Shown here one piece after another: positions 1 to 6,337 of a stretch of DNA of 38,977 bases; position 1 is the stretch's first letter; every line of letters starts with the position of its first letter. Source of the stretch: a virus. Under the pieces are notes generated by a model. The model saw only the letters and a program-made list of their open reading frames with translations. It was not told where the DNA came from and did not search any database. The position numbers were made by a program, and so were the translations under genes. The stretch is from positions 1 to 38,977 of IMG/VR virus record IMGVR_UViG_3300046009_009987; one strand, 5' to 3'.

Positions 1-94
1 CGTCTATGTCGTCCCACCAACCATCAAACCCACCTCTATTTCCAAGCGAAATTATAATTTCTTTTATTATGGATTCTGCCTTCTTTTTGTTCAT
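1..94 (-). CDS. Small hypothetical protein, 3' end cut by window edge
   Basis: An ATG at 94 (minus strand), preceded by an AGAAAG SD sequence, opens a frame that runs off the left edge after 31 codons. The visible protein starts with a basic stretch (MNKKKAESIIKEII) followed by a Gly/Trp-rich segment ending GGFDGWWDDID. I do not recognise a function. It is the last visible member of the leftward operon and begins 29 bases after the stop of the preceding gene. Real gene likely because start, SD and spacing fit its neighbours. Confidence 0.6.
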   Translation of the reverse strand, partial: MNKKKAESIIKEIIISLGNRGGFDGWWDDID

Positions 95-122
95 TATTTC
101 TTTCTAGGAGTGTTAGTCCTTG

Positions 123-434
123 TTAGTTAGTAATCTCTAAATCATCCTCTGTGATCTTGCCAATGTCGTATAACTCAAGTCTATTGTTTTGGACAATAGC
201 AAGAGAGTGACCAAAGTTTTGCCCTGCTTGTTTCCCAATTACTAACGCCAGTCTCTCTGAGTTATCTATGTCTTCCAGGACTGAATCAACATCGTGGTCA
301 GCTCCGATCATCATGCCACCAGTTTTGAAGTTATGGATTTGCTTGAAGTCTTTGGATTTTATCCACTGTTTCAAACTTTCTTTATCAGGAACATAGATGT
401 CTTTTCTTCCTTCTGGTATACATTTTATTTTCAT
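123..434 (-). CDS. Hypothetical protein (103 aa)
   Basis: The frame of 103 codons starts at an ATG with a purine-rich upstream stretch (AGGGAGAA). The product is soluble, of mixed charge, with no membrane segment or Cys pair. A central stretch (FKTGGMMIGADHDVDSVLEDIDNSERLALVIGK interrupted at 20 residues here) looks like a compact alpha/beta fold. No family is recognised. It lies in the small-gene run downstream of the repressor promoter near 1.95 kb and is probably expressed early with its neighbours. Confidence 0.7.
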   Translation of the reverse strand: MKIKCIPEGRKDIYVPDKESLKQWIKSKDFKQIHNFKTGGMMIGADHDVDSVLEDIDNSERLALVIGKQAGQNFGHSLAIVQNNRLELYDIGKITEDDLEITN

Positions 435-462
435 ACTCTATTCTCCCTGTAATTACTTAGTG

Positions 463-654
463 CTACTTCAACATAAATTTAGGTATATCACCAGCTGGTT
501 TAAGATTCTTAATCCGCTCTGCTTCTAGTTTTTTTTCTAGCCAAGTTATAAATGGCTTATTCTTCTTGCTAAACATCCCATTTGCTTTTACTTCATCCTT
601 CCACTCTTGACAAACTATTTCTACGATTGAGTAACACCTTTGAATTAGTTGCAT
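463..654 (-). CDS. Hypothetical small basic protein (63 aa)
   Basis: A 63-codon frame starts at ATG 654, shortly after the stop of the clamp-motif gene. The product is Lys-rich in its C-terminal half (KKNKPF, KKLEAERIKNLK), has two Cys near the N-terminus and is predicted mostly helical. No recognisable domain. The operon position and lack of competing frames support it as a gene; function is unknown. Confidence 0.65.
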   Translation of the reverse strand: MQLIQRCYSIVEIVCQEWKDEVKANGMFSKKNKPFITWLEKKLEAERIKNLKPAGDIPKFMLK

Positions 655-671
655 AAATCCTTGTTAGTAAA

Positions 672-1118
672 TTAAAACAATGACAGTTGTTTACTACTTA
701 TCGTTGCTTTTGTCTTGAACTCAACCTGTTCACCATTGCTCGTATCAAAACTCTTACTACCAGTGAGCTTGTAGTAGTTCAGCAGGTGGTTGCTCATGGT
801 TTCTTCAATTTCTTTTTGTTCCTCAGATAACTCTGATTTTTTCGCTTTAAGGTTTACCATCTCAATGGTATTTTTAAGCTCTGCCTTACGCATTTTGACT
901 TGCTTGTTAAGCGTCTCAGCTGACTCTTGAACAATTGATAACTGGCTATCGTTATCAAGTATCGACTTCTCTTGCTCAGTAAGTAGTTTCTTGTCATTTT
1001 TGAGCCGTTTAAGCTCTGCAGCGTATCGCTCAATAAGTGACTGCAGTCTTTGTATTGTTTCACCAACTTGATCTGCCTGTTGCACAATCGCTGGTGGTGT
1101 TGTTGGTAAAGATTCCAT
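672..1118 (-). CDS. Coiled-coil protein ending in a sliding-clamp-binding motif
   Basis: The 148-residue product is a long helical, heptad-rich protein: residues about 10-110 alternate Leu/Ile with Lys/Glu runs. A short folded tail (about 112-140, YKLTGSKSFDTSNGEQVEFK) follows. The last five residues are QLSLF, directly before the stop. QLxLF is the classical pentapeptide that binds the hydrophobic pocket of the bacterial beta sliding clamp (DnaN), known from polymerases, MutS, Hda and some phage proteins. The inference is that this protein docks on the host clamp, either to recruit a partner or to interfere with replication. The coiled coil resembles phage Gp157-type proteins in length and composition, but I cannot confirm that family. 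Confidence 0.8.
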   Translation of the reverse strand: MESLPTTPPAIVQQADQVGETIQRLQSLIERYAAELKRLKNDKKLLTEQEKSILDNDSQLSIVQESAETLNKQVKMRKAELKNTIEMVNLKAKKSELSEEQKEIEETMSNHLLNYYKLTGSKSFDTSNGEQVEFKTKATISSKQLSLF

Positions 1119-1143
1119 AAAATACTTTCTAGCCGTTGGCTAA

Positions 1144-1272
1144 TTATTGTAATAAGTCACAAACTATTTCCCAGTCACCTGAATACACCATGCAGTGATG
1201 AAAATATACAAATATCATCATAATGCCTAGACCAATTAAAAAGCCGGAAATGAAACGTAAGGTGTCTTTCAT
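1144..1272 (-). CDS. Small single-span membrane protein (42 aa)
   Basis: A 42-codon frame from ATG 1272 to TAA 1144 lies between the HAD gene and the coiled-coil gene. It encodes a short charged N-terminus (MKDTLRF), one hydrophobic span (about residues 8-25, ISGFLIGLGIMMIFVYF) and a short tail ending CDLLQ. It fills the gap exactly and starts 4 bases after the HAD stop. Function unknown; one of several tiny membrane proteins in this window. Confidence 0.6.
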   Translation of the reverse strand: MKDTLRFISGFLIGLGIMMIFVYFHHCMVYSGDWEIVCDLLQ

Positions 1273-1275
1273 ATA

Positions 1276-1668
1276 TTATTCTTTTGGCTTGTTCCAGTCC
1301 TTGGCTACAAAGAATGGGAATAGAGCTAATACATCTTTCCAGCTACTAAATCTGTAGGCACGATCATCAATATATAAAATTGCCGGTAATTTAGTATTAC
1401 TTACTACAATCCATGCAAAGTTCTCACCAACTAATTGAGCCCAATGCTCTATGTACTCTTTAACGCCTCCAAGCTGATGATCTGGCCGAGCAGTACAGAT
1501 AAACGGCTCAAGACCAACACTTTTAAGAAATGCTATTGCTTCAACAGCACCATCAATAGGTTTGATATCTTTATTTGGCACCTCACCATCGTAGTGTGGA
1601 TAGAACACACCATCGAAATCAACTGCCACCGCTTTAAGTAAAAATGTTTTCTTTTCTGTATTTTGCAT
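1276..1668 (-). CDS. HAD-superfamily hydrolase
   Basis: The protein (130 aa) has the four HAD motifs: motif I DFDGVFY near the N-terminus (nucleophile and acid/base Asp), motif II Thr in CTARP, a downstream Lys in NTKLP, and motif IV in YIDDRA. It is a minimal HAD fold without a cap, as in phage phosphatases and 5'-nucleotidase-like enzymes acting on nucleotides or nucleic-acid ends. The substrate cannot be told from sequence. I chose ATG 1668 because a GGAAAG SD sits 7 bases upstream; the frame stays open to a TTG at 1683, but that would consume the SD. The SD lies in the last codons of the 23-aa membrane gene. Confidence 0.88.
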   Translation of the reverse strand: MQNTEKKTFLLKAVAVDFDGVFYPHYDGEVPNKDIKPIDGAVEAIAFLKSVGLEPFICTARPDHQLGGVKEYIEHWAQLVGENFAWIVVSNTKLPAILYIDDRAYRFSSWKDVLALFPFFVAKDWNKPKE

Positions 1669-1670
1669 AT

Positions 1671-1742
1671 TTAATCTTTCCAAGCGAAATAACCACCTAC
1701 AAAAGATCCAACTATAAAACCAATTATTAAACCTACTATCAT
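1671..1742 (-). CDS. Tiny membrane peptide (23 aa)
   Basis: ATG 1742 with an AAAGGA SD opens a 23-codon frame encoding one hydrophobic Gly-rich span (MIVGLIIGFIVGSFVGGYF) followed by AWKD. Its stop is 2 bases before the HAD start, so translation of the two is probably coupled. It is the first gene after the XRE regulator. The Gly-zipper-like pattern is typical of small phage membrane peptides; the role is unknown. Confidence 0.55.
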   Translation of the reverse strand: MIVGLIIGFIVGSFVGGYFAWKD

Positions 1743-1752
1743 AAAATCCTTT

Positions 1753-1923
1753 CTATATATTTGTTTTTTCAAGTACTCTAAATACTATGTGATCTTTATT
1801 TATTTTCCCTGCCTCCCATCTTTGTACCGTAGTAATATGAACAGATAGTATGTTTGCTAACTGTTGCTGCGTTAATTTATTTCTAAGCCGAAATTGGCGT
1901 ACTTTATTTGGTTTTTGTTTCAT
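1753..1923 (-). CDS. XRE-family helix-turn-helix regulator
   Basis: A 56-aa single-domain HTH_3 protein. The recognition unit reads KLTQQQLANILSVHITTVQRW, with the usual Q-x3-A turn and the W-E-x-G-K end of the domain (RWEAGKINKDH). It lacks any dimerisation extension. The frame is open to an ATG at 1956, but that codon lies inside a perfect palindrome and upstream of the predicted transcription start. ATG 1923, preceded by AAAGGA, is therefore the better start. A strong promoter with a palindrome in the spacer lies directly upstream, so the protein is probably an autorepressor controlling itself and the genes to its left. Confidence 0.85.
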   Translation of the reverse strand: MKQKPNKVRQFRLRNKLTQQQLANILSVHITTVQRWEAGKINKDHIVFRVLEKTNI

Positions 1924-1942
1924 CAATCCTTTGCTGACTTCT

Positions 1943-1970
1943 AGTATATACAGCATAATGCTGTAGTCAA
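1943..1970 (-). promoter_or_regulatory. Sigma70-type promoter of the XRE/HAD operon
   Basis: On the minus strand the -35 is TTGACT (1970-1965) and the -10 is TATACT (1948-1943), with a 16-base spacer. The predicted start near 1936 gives a short leader holding the AAAGGA SD and ATG 1923. It begins 10 bases past the stop of the VRR-NUC gene. Confidence 0.75.
1949..1965. promoter_or_regulatory. 17-bp palindromic operator
   Basis: TACAGCATAATGCTGTA is a perfect 8-1-8 inverted repeat. It fills the promoter spacer, touching the last base of the -35 and abutting the -10. A protein bound here would block RNA polymerase. The size fits an XRE dimer, and the gene immediately downstream encodes one. Confidence 0.75.
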
Positions 1971-1979
1971 TAACTAATT

Positions 1980-2570
1980 TTATCTGGAAATGTTTAATGC
2001 TGCTTCAATCTGAGCAACTATCTGAGTGGAATCAGTGCAAACAATATATATACCGCCAACCTGATCGAAACGCTGCTGAAACGCTCGCTGGTCGATACTT
2101 TGCTTTTTACCTGGACGCTTGACCTCTATACCTACTGGTCTGCCTTTATATACACCCATGATATCTGGTATACCTGGTGTACCTGCTCTAAAAAAGCGTT
2201 TTTTATTGGGTTCGCCTACCTGCATGAGTCCAGAGTTTTCACGCCAAAAGAATGCACCACTGAGTAAACCAAGACGCTCAAGAATAGATGATTGTATTTC
2301 ATGCTCTGTAGGTTGTGGCATACTAGGCGCACTCTTTTTCTTCCTACTAAAAGTTGTTGTGTGGCCATCAGTAGTTTCTTTAGTTAAAGGATATGCACCT
2401 TTGCCAAGCTCGTAGGATTCATTAACTAAACCGGCATATTTTTTTAATTTAACTACCTTTTGATTACGCTGGTCTATTTCTTTTAAGGTACTATCAAACT
2501 CATTGTCTGGCATAGCGCCTTTGTCAATAAACTGCCTACGGTACTCTGCAGCACTCATGTGTTCTGTCAT
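1980..2570 (-). CDS. VRR-NUC domain nuclease
   Basis: 196 aa. The C-terminal half (about residues 88-190) matches the VRR-NUC fold of the PD-(D/E)xK superfamily: an E-x-x-IQ helix (EHEIQSSILERLG), then GTPGIPDIMGV, then GIEVKRPGKKQSIDQ, with catalytic candidates Glu (EIQ), Asp (PDI), Glu and Lys (EVK), and a final GGIYIV strand. Phage VRR-NUC proteins usually stand alone and are thought to cut branched or flapped DNA in replication and recombination. The first 85 residues are charged and without recognised domain. It overlaps the upstream zinc-finger gene by ATGA, so the two are translationally coupled. Confidence 0.9.
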   Translation of the reverse strand: MTEHMSAAEYRRQFIDKGAMPDNEFDSTLKEIDQRNQKVVKLKKYAGLVNESYELGKGAYPLTKETTDGHTTTFSRKKKSAPSMPQPTEHEIQSSILERLGLLSGAFFWRENSGLMQVGEPNKKRFFRAGTPGIPDIMGVYKGRPVGIEVKRPGKKQSIDQRAFQQRFDQVGGIYIVCTDSTQIVAQIEAALNISR

Positions 2571-2740
2571 AACTTTTTTTCACTTTCATGAAACATAAAA
2601 TGTTTCTCTGGGTACTCTACTTTTCTCATTTCTATACCACAGTATCCGCAATACTCACGGCCACTAATTTTATTAATAACAAACTTAACGCCGTATAACT
2701 CACCAATCTCTACGTTATCAATATTTTTGTCATCTGCCAT
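2567..2740 (-). CDS. Single C2H2 zinc-finger protein (57 aa)
   Basis: ATG 2740 with a GGAGAG SD in the end of the preceding gene; the TGA stop overlaps the VRR-NUC start. Residues 31-51 form C-x2-C-x12-H-x3-H (CGYC ... HFMFH), the classical C2H2 spacing. The N-terminal 25 residues are acidic. It probably binds zinc and may contact DNA or the adjacent nuclease; the role is inferred only from the finger and the coupling. It is one of three C2H2-type proteins in the window. Confidence 0.7.
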   Translation of the reverse strand: MADDKNIDNVEIGELYGVKFVINKISGREYCGYCGIEMRKVEYPEKHFMFHESEKKL

Positions 2741-2741
2741 A

Positions 2742-3065
2742 CTACTCTCCTTCTGGTAAAACTATTTGTACTCTACAAGTTGCCTCACAGTGAATAGCAT
2801 CCTTAGTAGCAACGCTCAGATCAACGATCTTAGGTATTCTCACCTTCTCAAAACCACCTCTGTCTGTGACTTTCGCAATAACATACTCCAAGTTGTCCAG
2901 GTTTATAATGCCAATGTAACTATTCAGAGGGGCATGGTTGTAAGCTACAGTTAGTTTAGTATCATCCAACCGATCACCATTAGCCATTATCATGTTTTCA
3001 CTACAACCAAGACAGCCTGCTACTGAGTAATAACTGGCTAACCCTACTAAGATTAAATTTGACAT
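2742..3065 (-). CDS. RlpA-like double-psi beta-barrel protein
   Basis: 107 aa from ATG 3065, which has an AGGAG SD; the longer open frame to 3095 overlaps the upstream gene. The order of motifs follows RlpA/expansin-like barrels: ASYYS near the N-terminus, MANGDRLDD, LTVAYNHAPLNS, a NLDN turn, AKVTDRGGF with the conserved Asp-Arg-Gly, and KIVDLSVATKDAI. RlpA-type domains bind or cleave peptidoglycan glycans. There is no clear signal peptide: residues 1-8 are only weakly hydrophobic. Two Cys pairs (GCLGC, HCEATC) could bind metal or form disulfides. Its place in the small-gene region rather than the lysis cassette is unusual. Confidence 0.65.
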   Translation of the reverse strand: MSNLILVGLASYYSVAGCLGCSENMIMANGDRLDDTKLTVAYNHAPLNSYIGIINLDNLEYVIAKVTDRGGFEKVRIPKIVDLSVATKDAIHCEATCRVQIVLPEGE

Positions 3066-3066
3066 A

Positions 3067-3450
3067 TTAAAAAGCTCCTGGCCGTAATTTAGCAAATACC
3101 TGTTCAGTTAACTTGGGATTAGACTCAAGCAAAATGTGACAATTCAAACACCCTCTTATAGTATGCTGATAACTTGCTAGTAAATGTTGTTTATTCTTGG
3201 ATTTGTAGTAGCTTCTTTTAAAACGGTGGCAATACGTCATGCCAAGCTTTTGATTATAAGATTTCTTAGATACTACCAAACAGTTATCATGCACTTGTGC
3301 TTCACAAACATCAAACGTACCCAGTTTTTTATATAAAATATCAAGCTCTGCATTAGCATCAATATTCTTCTCAGTTTGAGACTTCTTTTCTTTTCCAATT
3401 TGGGATGATTTTGAATAACCGATCATAAAACTACCAATCACAATGTTCAT
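3067..3450 (-). CDS. Cys/His-rich HNH-like protein
   Basis: 127 aa from ATG 3450, which has GGAAAG 7 bases upstream; a GTG 15 bases earlier is in frame but would bury that SD. It carries VCEAQVHDNC, then TYCHRFKRSYY, then GCLNCHILLESNPKLTEQVF. The arrangement of paired Cys/His with a terminal CxxCH-x3-E resembles phage HNH-like or NinG-like zinc proteins, but the canonical HH of the active site is not evident. It may be a degenerate nuclease or a structural zinc protein. It overlaps the upstream zinc-finger gene by 20 bases. Confidence 0.6.
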   Translation of the reverse strand: MNIVIGSFMIGYSKSSQIGKEKKSQTEKNIDANAELDILYKKLGTFDVCEAQVHDNCLVVSKKSYNQKLGMTYCHRFKRSYYKSKNKQHLLASYQHTIRGCLNCHILLESNPKLTEQVFAKLRPGAF

Positions 3451-4048
3451 GTAAATACTTTCCACCTATTTTCTCTGCAAGCCATACTCTGAATTGAATA
3501 AACTTTGATGTTGACCAACTTTTTCTAGATGTGCCAGTAAAATCACTTGTAACAAATGCAGCGCCAAGTAACTGTCTGCACTCATCATCAATAGAATTTG
3601 AGAGTTCCTGTGCTTTTTTAAAGCTATGTTTACTAATAATGTCGCCAATGCTAATCTGCTCGCCAGCAGCATCAACTACGCCAGTGTGCTTATTTTCATG
3701 GTTTAACATTTCTTCATCAGTAACCCAAGCCATACAGATGCGACATTGGTTTTTTGGGAAGTTGACACCGTTAGCTTGGGGCATATCAAGATCTGGATCA
3801 ATAAGAACTAGTCTTTTATCTTTTAGTATGCCAACTTCATGGTTATATGTATATTCTAAAAATACAGTAAGATAGTTTGTTAGTTTAATAAAATGACTTT
3901 TATCCAACACTTCATAATAATAATCAGTATCAATAATTTGTATTGGCATTTCTACAAATTTCTTAGCCACACAATGTAACCAGTGAAGGTGTAATCCTCG
4001 ATTTCCTTTAAATTCATTTTTACAATATTCACAAGTTACTTTTTTCAT
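3431..4048 (-). CDS. Protein with two C2H2-like zinc fingers (205 aa)
   Basis: The N-terminus begins with a finger (CEYCKNEFKG, then Leu and His residues, HLHWLHC: C-x2-C followed about 10-12 residues later by His). A second finger lies near residues 97-119 (CRICMAWVTDEEMLNHENKH, C-x2-C-x11-H-x3-H). Between and after them are stretches without recognised domain, ending in a Trp-rich segment (KSWSTSKFIQFRVWLAEKI). The start overlaps the stop of the previous gene by 4 bases. Probably nucleic-acid binding; the target is unknown. Confidence 0.75.
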   Translation of the reverse strand: MKKVTCEYCKNEFKGNRGLHLHWLHCVAKKFVEMPIQIIDTDYYYEVLDKSHFIKLTNYLTVFLEYTYNHEVGILKDKRLVLIDPDLDMPQANGVNFPKNQCRICMAWVTDEEMLNHENKHTGVVDAAGEQISIGDIISKHSFKKAQELSNSIDDECRQLLGAAFVTSDFTGTSRKSWSTSKFIQFRVWLAEKIGGKYLHEHCDW

Positions 4049-4371
4049 ACCGTTTCTTCCAATACTGTTTTACAAGCTTCCCAAAGTGCATCACATAGTT
4101 CATCGTGGCTATTTGTTGATTTTTCACTCGCCCAAAAAATGCCATGATCTCCTTCAAAAGTCCACTTGCCGACTTTATCTATAAAAAAATCACAATCTTT
4201 TGTTTCATTGTCTACTAGAAACTCAATCATCTCCCCGATTGATAAATAGGGGAAAACATCAGTGTATGCTCGTCCTTTTTCAAAATAATGTTCTGCATAC
4301 CACTTATCTAGCTTGCCTCTGGCCTTTTGAGTTAAACTAAAATAATCTTGATCAGTTATATTTTGTTTCAT
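4045..4371 (-). CDS. Conserved phage protein of unknown function (108 aa)
   Basis: The protein has the pattern PYLSIGEMIEFL in the middle and ELCDALWEACKTVLEE at the C-terminus. This combination is familiar from small proteins of phages of Gram-positive bacteria, where no function has been assigned. It is acidic and predicted helical. It overlaps both neighbours by 4 bases (ATGA), so the whole 4.8-2.0 kb run is likely translated as a coupled unit. Confidence 0.8.
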   Translation of the reverse strand: MKQNITDQDYFSLTQKARGKLDKWYAEHYFEKGRAYTDVFPYLSIGEMIEFLVDNETKDCDFFIDKVGKWTFEGDHGIFWASEKSTNSHDELCDALWEACKTVLEETV

Positions 4372-4559
4372 AAACTACTTTCCAATAAAACTTTGTCAAA
4401 AACATCTCGAGTATTCCATACTTCCGAAATACCATCCCACTTATATACAGCCAGCGTAGTACCCCTATCTATAATAGCTACATAATAACCATCAAAATAA
4501 ACAAGAATTGGATCTATATCTTCAATAGTTTTTGGGAATTTTTTTAAGTTAATAATCAT
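4368..4559 (-). CDS. Hypothetical protein (63 aa)
   Basis: A short beta-rich protein: PILVYFDGYYVAII, TTLAVYKWDG. No Cys pairs and no membrane span. Coupled by ATGA overlaps to both neighbours. No family recognised; gene status rests on the overlaps and on the tight operon. Confidence 0.7.
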   Translation of the reverse strand: MIINLKKFPKTIEDIDPILVYFDGYYVAIIDRGTTLAVYKWDGISEVWNTRDVFDKVLLESSL

Positions 4560-4846
4560 ACTGTGACCTCATAACAGGCGCTTTTCGGTATTACTGCTAC
4601 TAGCTTGTGATCTTTACCTGTAAAAAAAGATCTCCGCTCTTTGGCTATCTGTAGTGCCACATCAGGGTCAATGGCTAGATTCTTCTTAGATCTCTTGATC
4701 TCAAAAAGTAGATGCTTGCCAGCCATTGCCGTGATGTGCAACAAATTCTCTGCAACACAAAGCCCAGGCGTTTTTTCTAACCATCGATACTTAAGCCAAG
4801 CATCTTGGTATGGCTGTACTTTCTTGATAGTTATAAATCCTGGCAT
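4556..4846 (-). CDS. Hypothetical protein (96 aa)
   Basis: Residues about 46-55 read HLLFEIKRSKKN, which loosely resembles the ExK strand of restriction-like nucleases, but the preceding PD motif is missing, so I do not call it a nuclease. C-terminal strand HKLVAVIPKSACYEV. Starts 6 bases after the upstream stop and ends in an ATGA overlap with the 63-aa gene. Confidence 0.7.
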   Translation of the reverse strand: MPGFITIKKVQPYQDAWLKYRWLEKTPGLCVAENLLHITAMAGKHLLFEIKRSKKNLAIDPDVALQIAKERRSFFTGKDHKLVAVIPKSACYEVTV

Positions 4847-4852
4847 AAATAC

Positions 4853-5098
4853 CTACTCTGGTTGTTTTTCTACAGCAACTTGACTGACTACTTCAATTTC
4901 TTTTATAGCAGCTATAAATTGCTTCTTTATACGAATACGCTCACCAGATTGTGTTTCTACTAACATGTCTGGGTCACGATCTAAATACTGACGCTCTGTC
5001 ATGTTAAATGTGGAAGTGACATCAATACTCATTTCACCATCTGCTTTGGGTGCATCATTGGTGAGAATCAATCTGGATTTTACTGGTTTAACTGGCAT
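4853..5098 (-). CDS. Hypothetical protein (81 aa)
   Basis: Small mixed-charge protein beginning MPVKPVKSRLIL, with a beta-rich middle and a helical KKQFIAAIKEIEVVSQ tail. An AAGGGCAAT stretch upstream of ATG 5098 serves as SD. No recognised domain. Confidence 0.7.
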   Translation of the reverse strand: MPVKPVKSRLILTNDAPKADGEMSIDVTSTFNMTERQYLDRDPDMLVETQSGERIRIKKQFIAAIKEIEVVSQVAVEKQPE

Positions 5099-5125
5099 AA
5101 TTGCCCTTTCTTATATTTTTACTAC

Positions 5126-5305
5126 TTATTCAAGATACGATAGTTTTTTAAGTGTTTTGTCTCTATTTCTTTGTACTTTTAAAAACTTATTATTAGCCCT
5201 TCTTTCAAGGTATTCTGATAGTTTGCAAACTGCATACACTACTACGAATGGTAATACAAAACACAATGCTAATATTGTTAAACCAACTATTTGAGTTACT
5301 TGCAT
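5126..5305 (-). CDS. Small membrane protein with basic tail (59 aa)
   Basis: ATG 5305 with a strong AAGGAG SD at the right distance. Residues about 4-27 form one membrane span (TQIVGLTILALCFVLPFVVVYAV, broken by a Cys at each end), followed by a strongly basic helical tail (ERRANNK, KVQRNRDKTLKK). The tail is probably cytoplasmic. A set of hairpins lies between its SD and the candidate ssDNA-binding gene upstream. Function unknown. Confidence 0.65.
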   Translation of the reverse strand: MQVTQIVGLTILALCFVLPFVVVYAVCKLSEYLERRANNKFLKVQRNRDKTLKKLSYLE

Positions 5306-5312
5306 AAACTCC

Positions 5313-5367
5313 TTACGGCTAATTAGAAAGCTCTACTGTAAGCTCTCTAGTAGGCCGTAAAGCCTAC
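5313..5367 (-). promoter_or_regulatory. Tandem hairpins, one competing for the SD of the 59-aa gene
   Basis: In the minus-strand RNA, GTAGGC/GCCTAC (5367-5362 with 5355-5350) forms a 6-bp hairpin. AGAGAGCT/AGCTTTCT (5348-5341 with 5332-5325) forms an 8-bp hairpin with one G-U. The loop and 3' arm of the first hairpin contain TTACGGC (5360-5354), fully complementary to GCCGTAA (5319-5313), which overlaps the SD at 5314-5309. The two states are mutually exclusive, so this may be an on/off switch or simply a weak intercistronic terminator without a T-tract. Confidence 0.45.
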
Positions 5368-5377
5368 TCTGTCATAC

Positions 5378-6325
5378 TTAAAATGGTGGTGGTTCCGCCT
5401 CGGAATCTGCCGGTGAAGACACAATGTCTTCTGCGGGATTTGCCACTGCATTAAAAGTTTCTTGTACACTTGGTTCAACTATGACCGCTTCTTGCGCTGC
5501 TGGCTCTGAAGCCTTAGGTGTAATATCAGCTTCCATTTCAGATAAGTACTCACCAGTCTCACGATCAACTTCATTTTTTGCAATAAATGGCTCGATCATA
5601 TCGTTAATTAAATCAATTTGTGTTTGCAAGAATGATAATTTTTCTGGATCAATTACTAAAGCTGCATACTCACCGTTTTTAACGATTTTATATTCAACAC
5701 CATAGTTATCACCTACTTCTAAAGTTTTTAGTTCAACAGTAAATGCGTACATTGGAATAGGTGCGGTTTTACTTTTAGTAAATGGTCTGATGCTTTTTAC
5801 AAAATCATTCATTGCTTTCCACCTGATACCTGCACTAAACATCACAAATGGTCTATAGCTATCAGCAAGTACACCACCTACAATTTGATTAAATTTAGTA
5901 ACATACATACCAGAACCATTGGGAACGTCATTACCATTCTGATCTTTTTTTCTAGCCCAATAACCTTTAGAAACAGTTACTAAATGAACTTTTATACTTG
6001 AGCCAAGACCTTCTCTAGTTGGTGAGTAATACAACACTCCTGGTGCTGGCTTACTGCCATCATCAAGTCTATGTTTAGAATTACCCTCAGTAACTTTTAA
6101 CTGTGGCATAGATAGTTCAGATACGTTTTCCATACCATACCCAGCGGTTTCCTTATAAATCTGTGCTACTTCTGCAGAAACTTTTATACCTTGTATTTCA
6201 ACAGTTGTTATTGCATTAGGGTTTTTATCATCAATCATGGGTTTGGCTTCCTCTTGAGCCTGTTCTGCTTTAATTTTTGCTACTAATTCGCGGCCTTTGG
6301 CCAGTGGATCGTTTTTTTCAGACAT
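5378..6325 (-). CDS. Candidate single-stranded DNA-binding protein
   Basis: 315 aa. The core (about residues 45-250) is beta-rich with many aromatic and basic residues (SSIKVHLVTVSKGYWARKK, MYAFTVELKTLE). The C-terminus (about 255-315) is disordered, Ala/Pro/acidic, and ends SEAEPPPF. An acidic tail with a terminal Pro-Phe is the hallmark by which SSB proteins (E. coli ends DDDIPF) and T7 gp2.5-like proteins contact partners. The size and the GVLYYSPTREGLG region match proteins I have seen in phage replication modules, but no OB-fold can be proven by eye. The alternative is a generic phage protein with a disordered tail. Confidence 0.55.
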   Translation of the reverse strand: MSEKNDPLAKGRELVAKIKAEQAQEEAKPMIDDKNPNAITTVEIQGIKVSAEVAQIYKETAGYGMENVSELSMPQLKVTEGNSKHRLDDGSKPAPGVLYYSPTREGLGSSIKVHLVTVSKGYWARKKDQNGNDVPNGSGMYVTKFNQIVGGVLADSYRPFVMFSAGIRWKAMNDFVKSIRPFTKSKTAPIPMYAFTVELKTLEVGDNYGVEYKIVKNGEYAALVIDPEKLSFLQTQIDLINDMIEPFIAKNEVDRETGEYLSEMEADITPKASEPAAQEAVIVEPSVQETFNAVANPAEDIVSSPADSEAEPPPF

Positions 6326-6337
6326 ATTTACTTTCTT

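Noticed and set aside
2567-2570. Alternative genetic code with UGA read as an amino acid
   Set aside because: TGA is used as a stop in many ATGA overlaps (for example 2567, 6670, 37341) and reading through would fuse unrelated genes.
4556-4846. Restriction-like nuclease assignment from the FEIKR strand
   Set aside because: The preceding PD motif and a supporting helix pattern are missing, so the resemblance is too weak.
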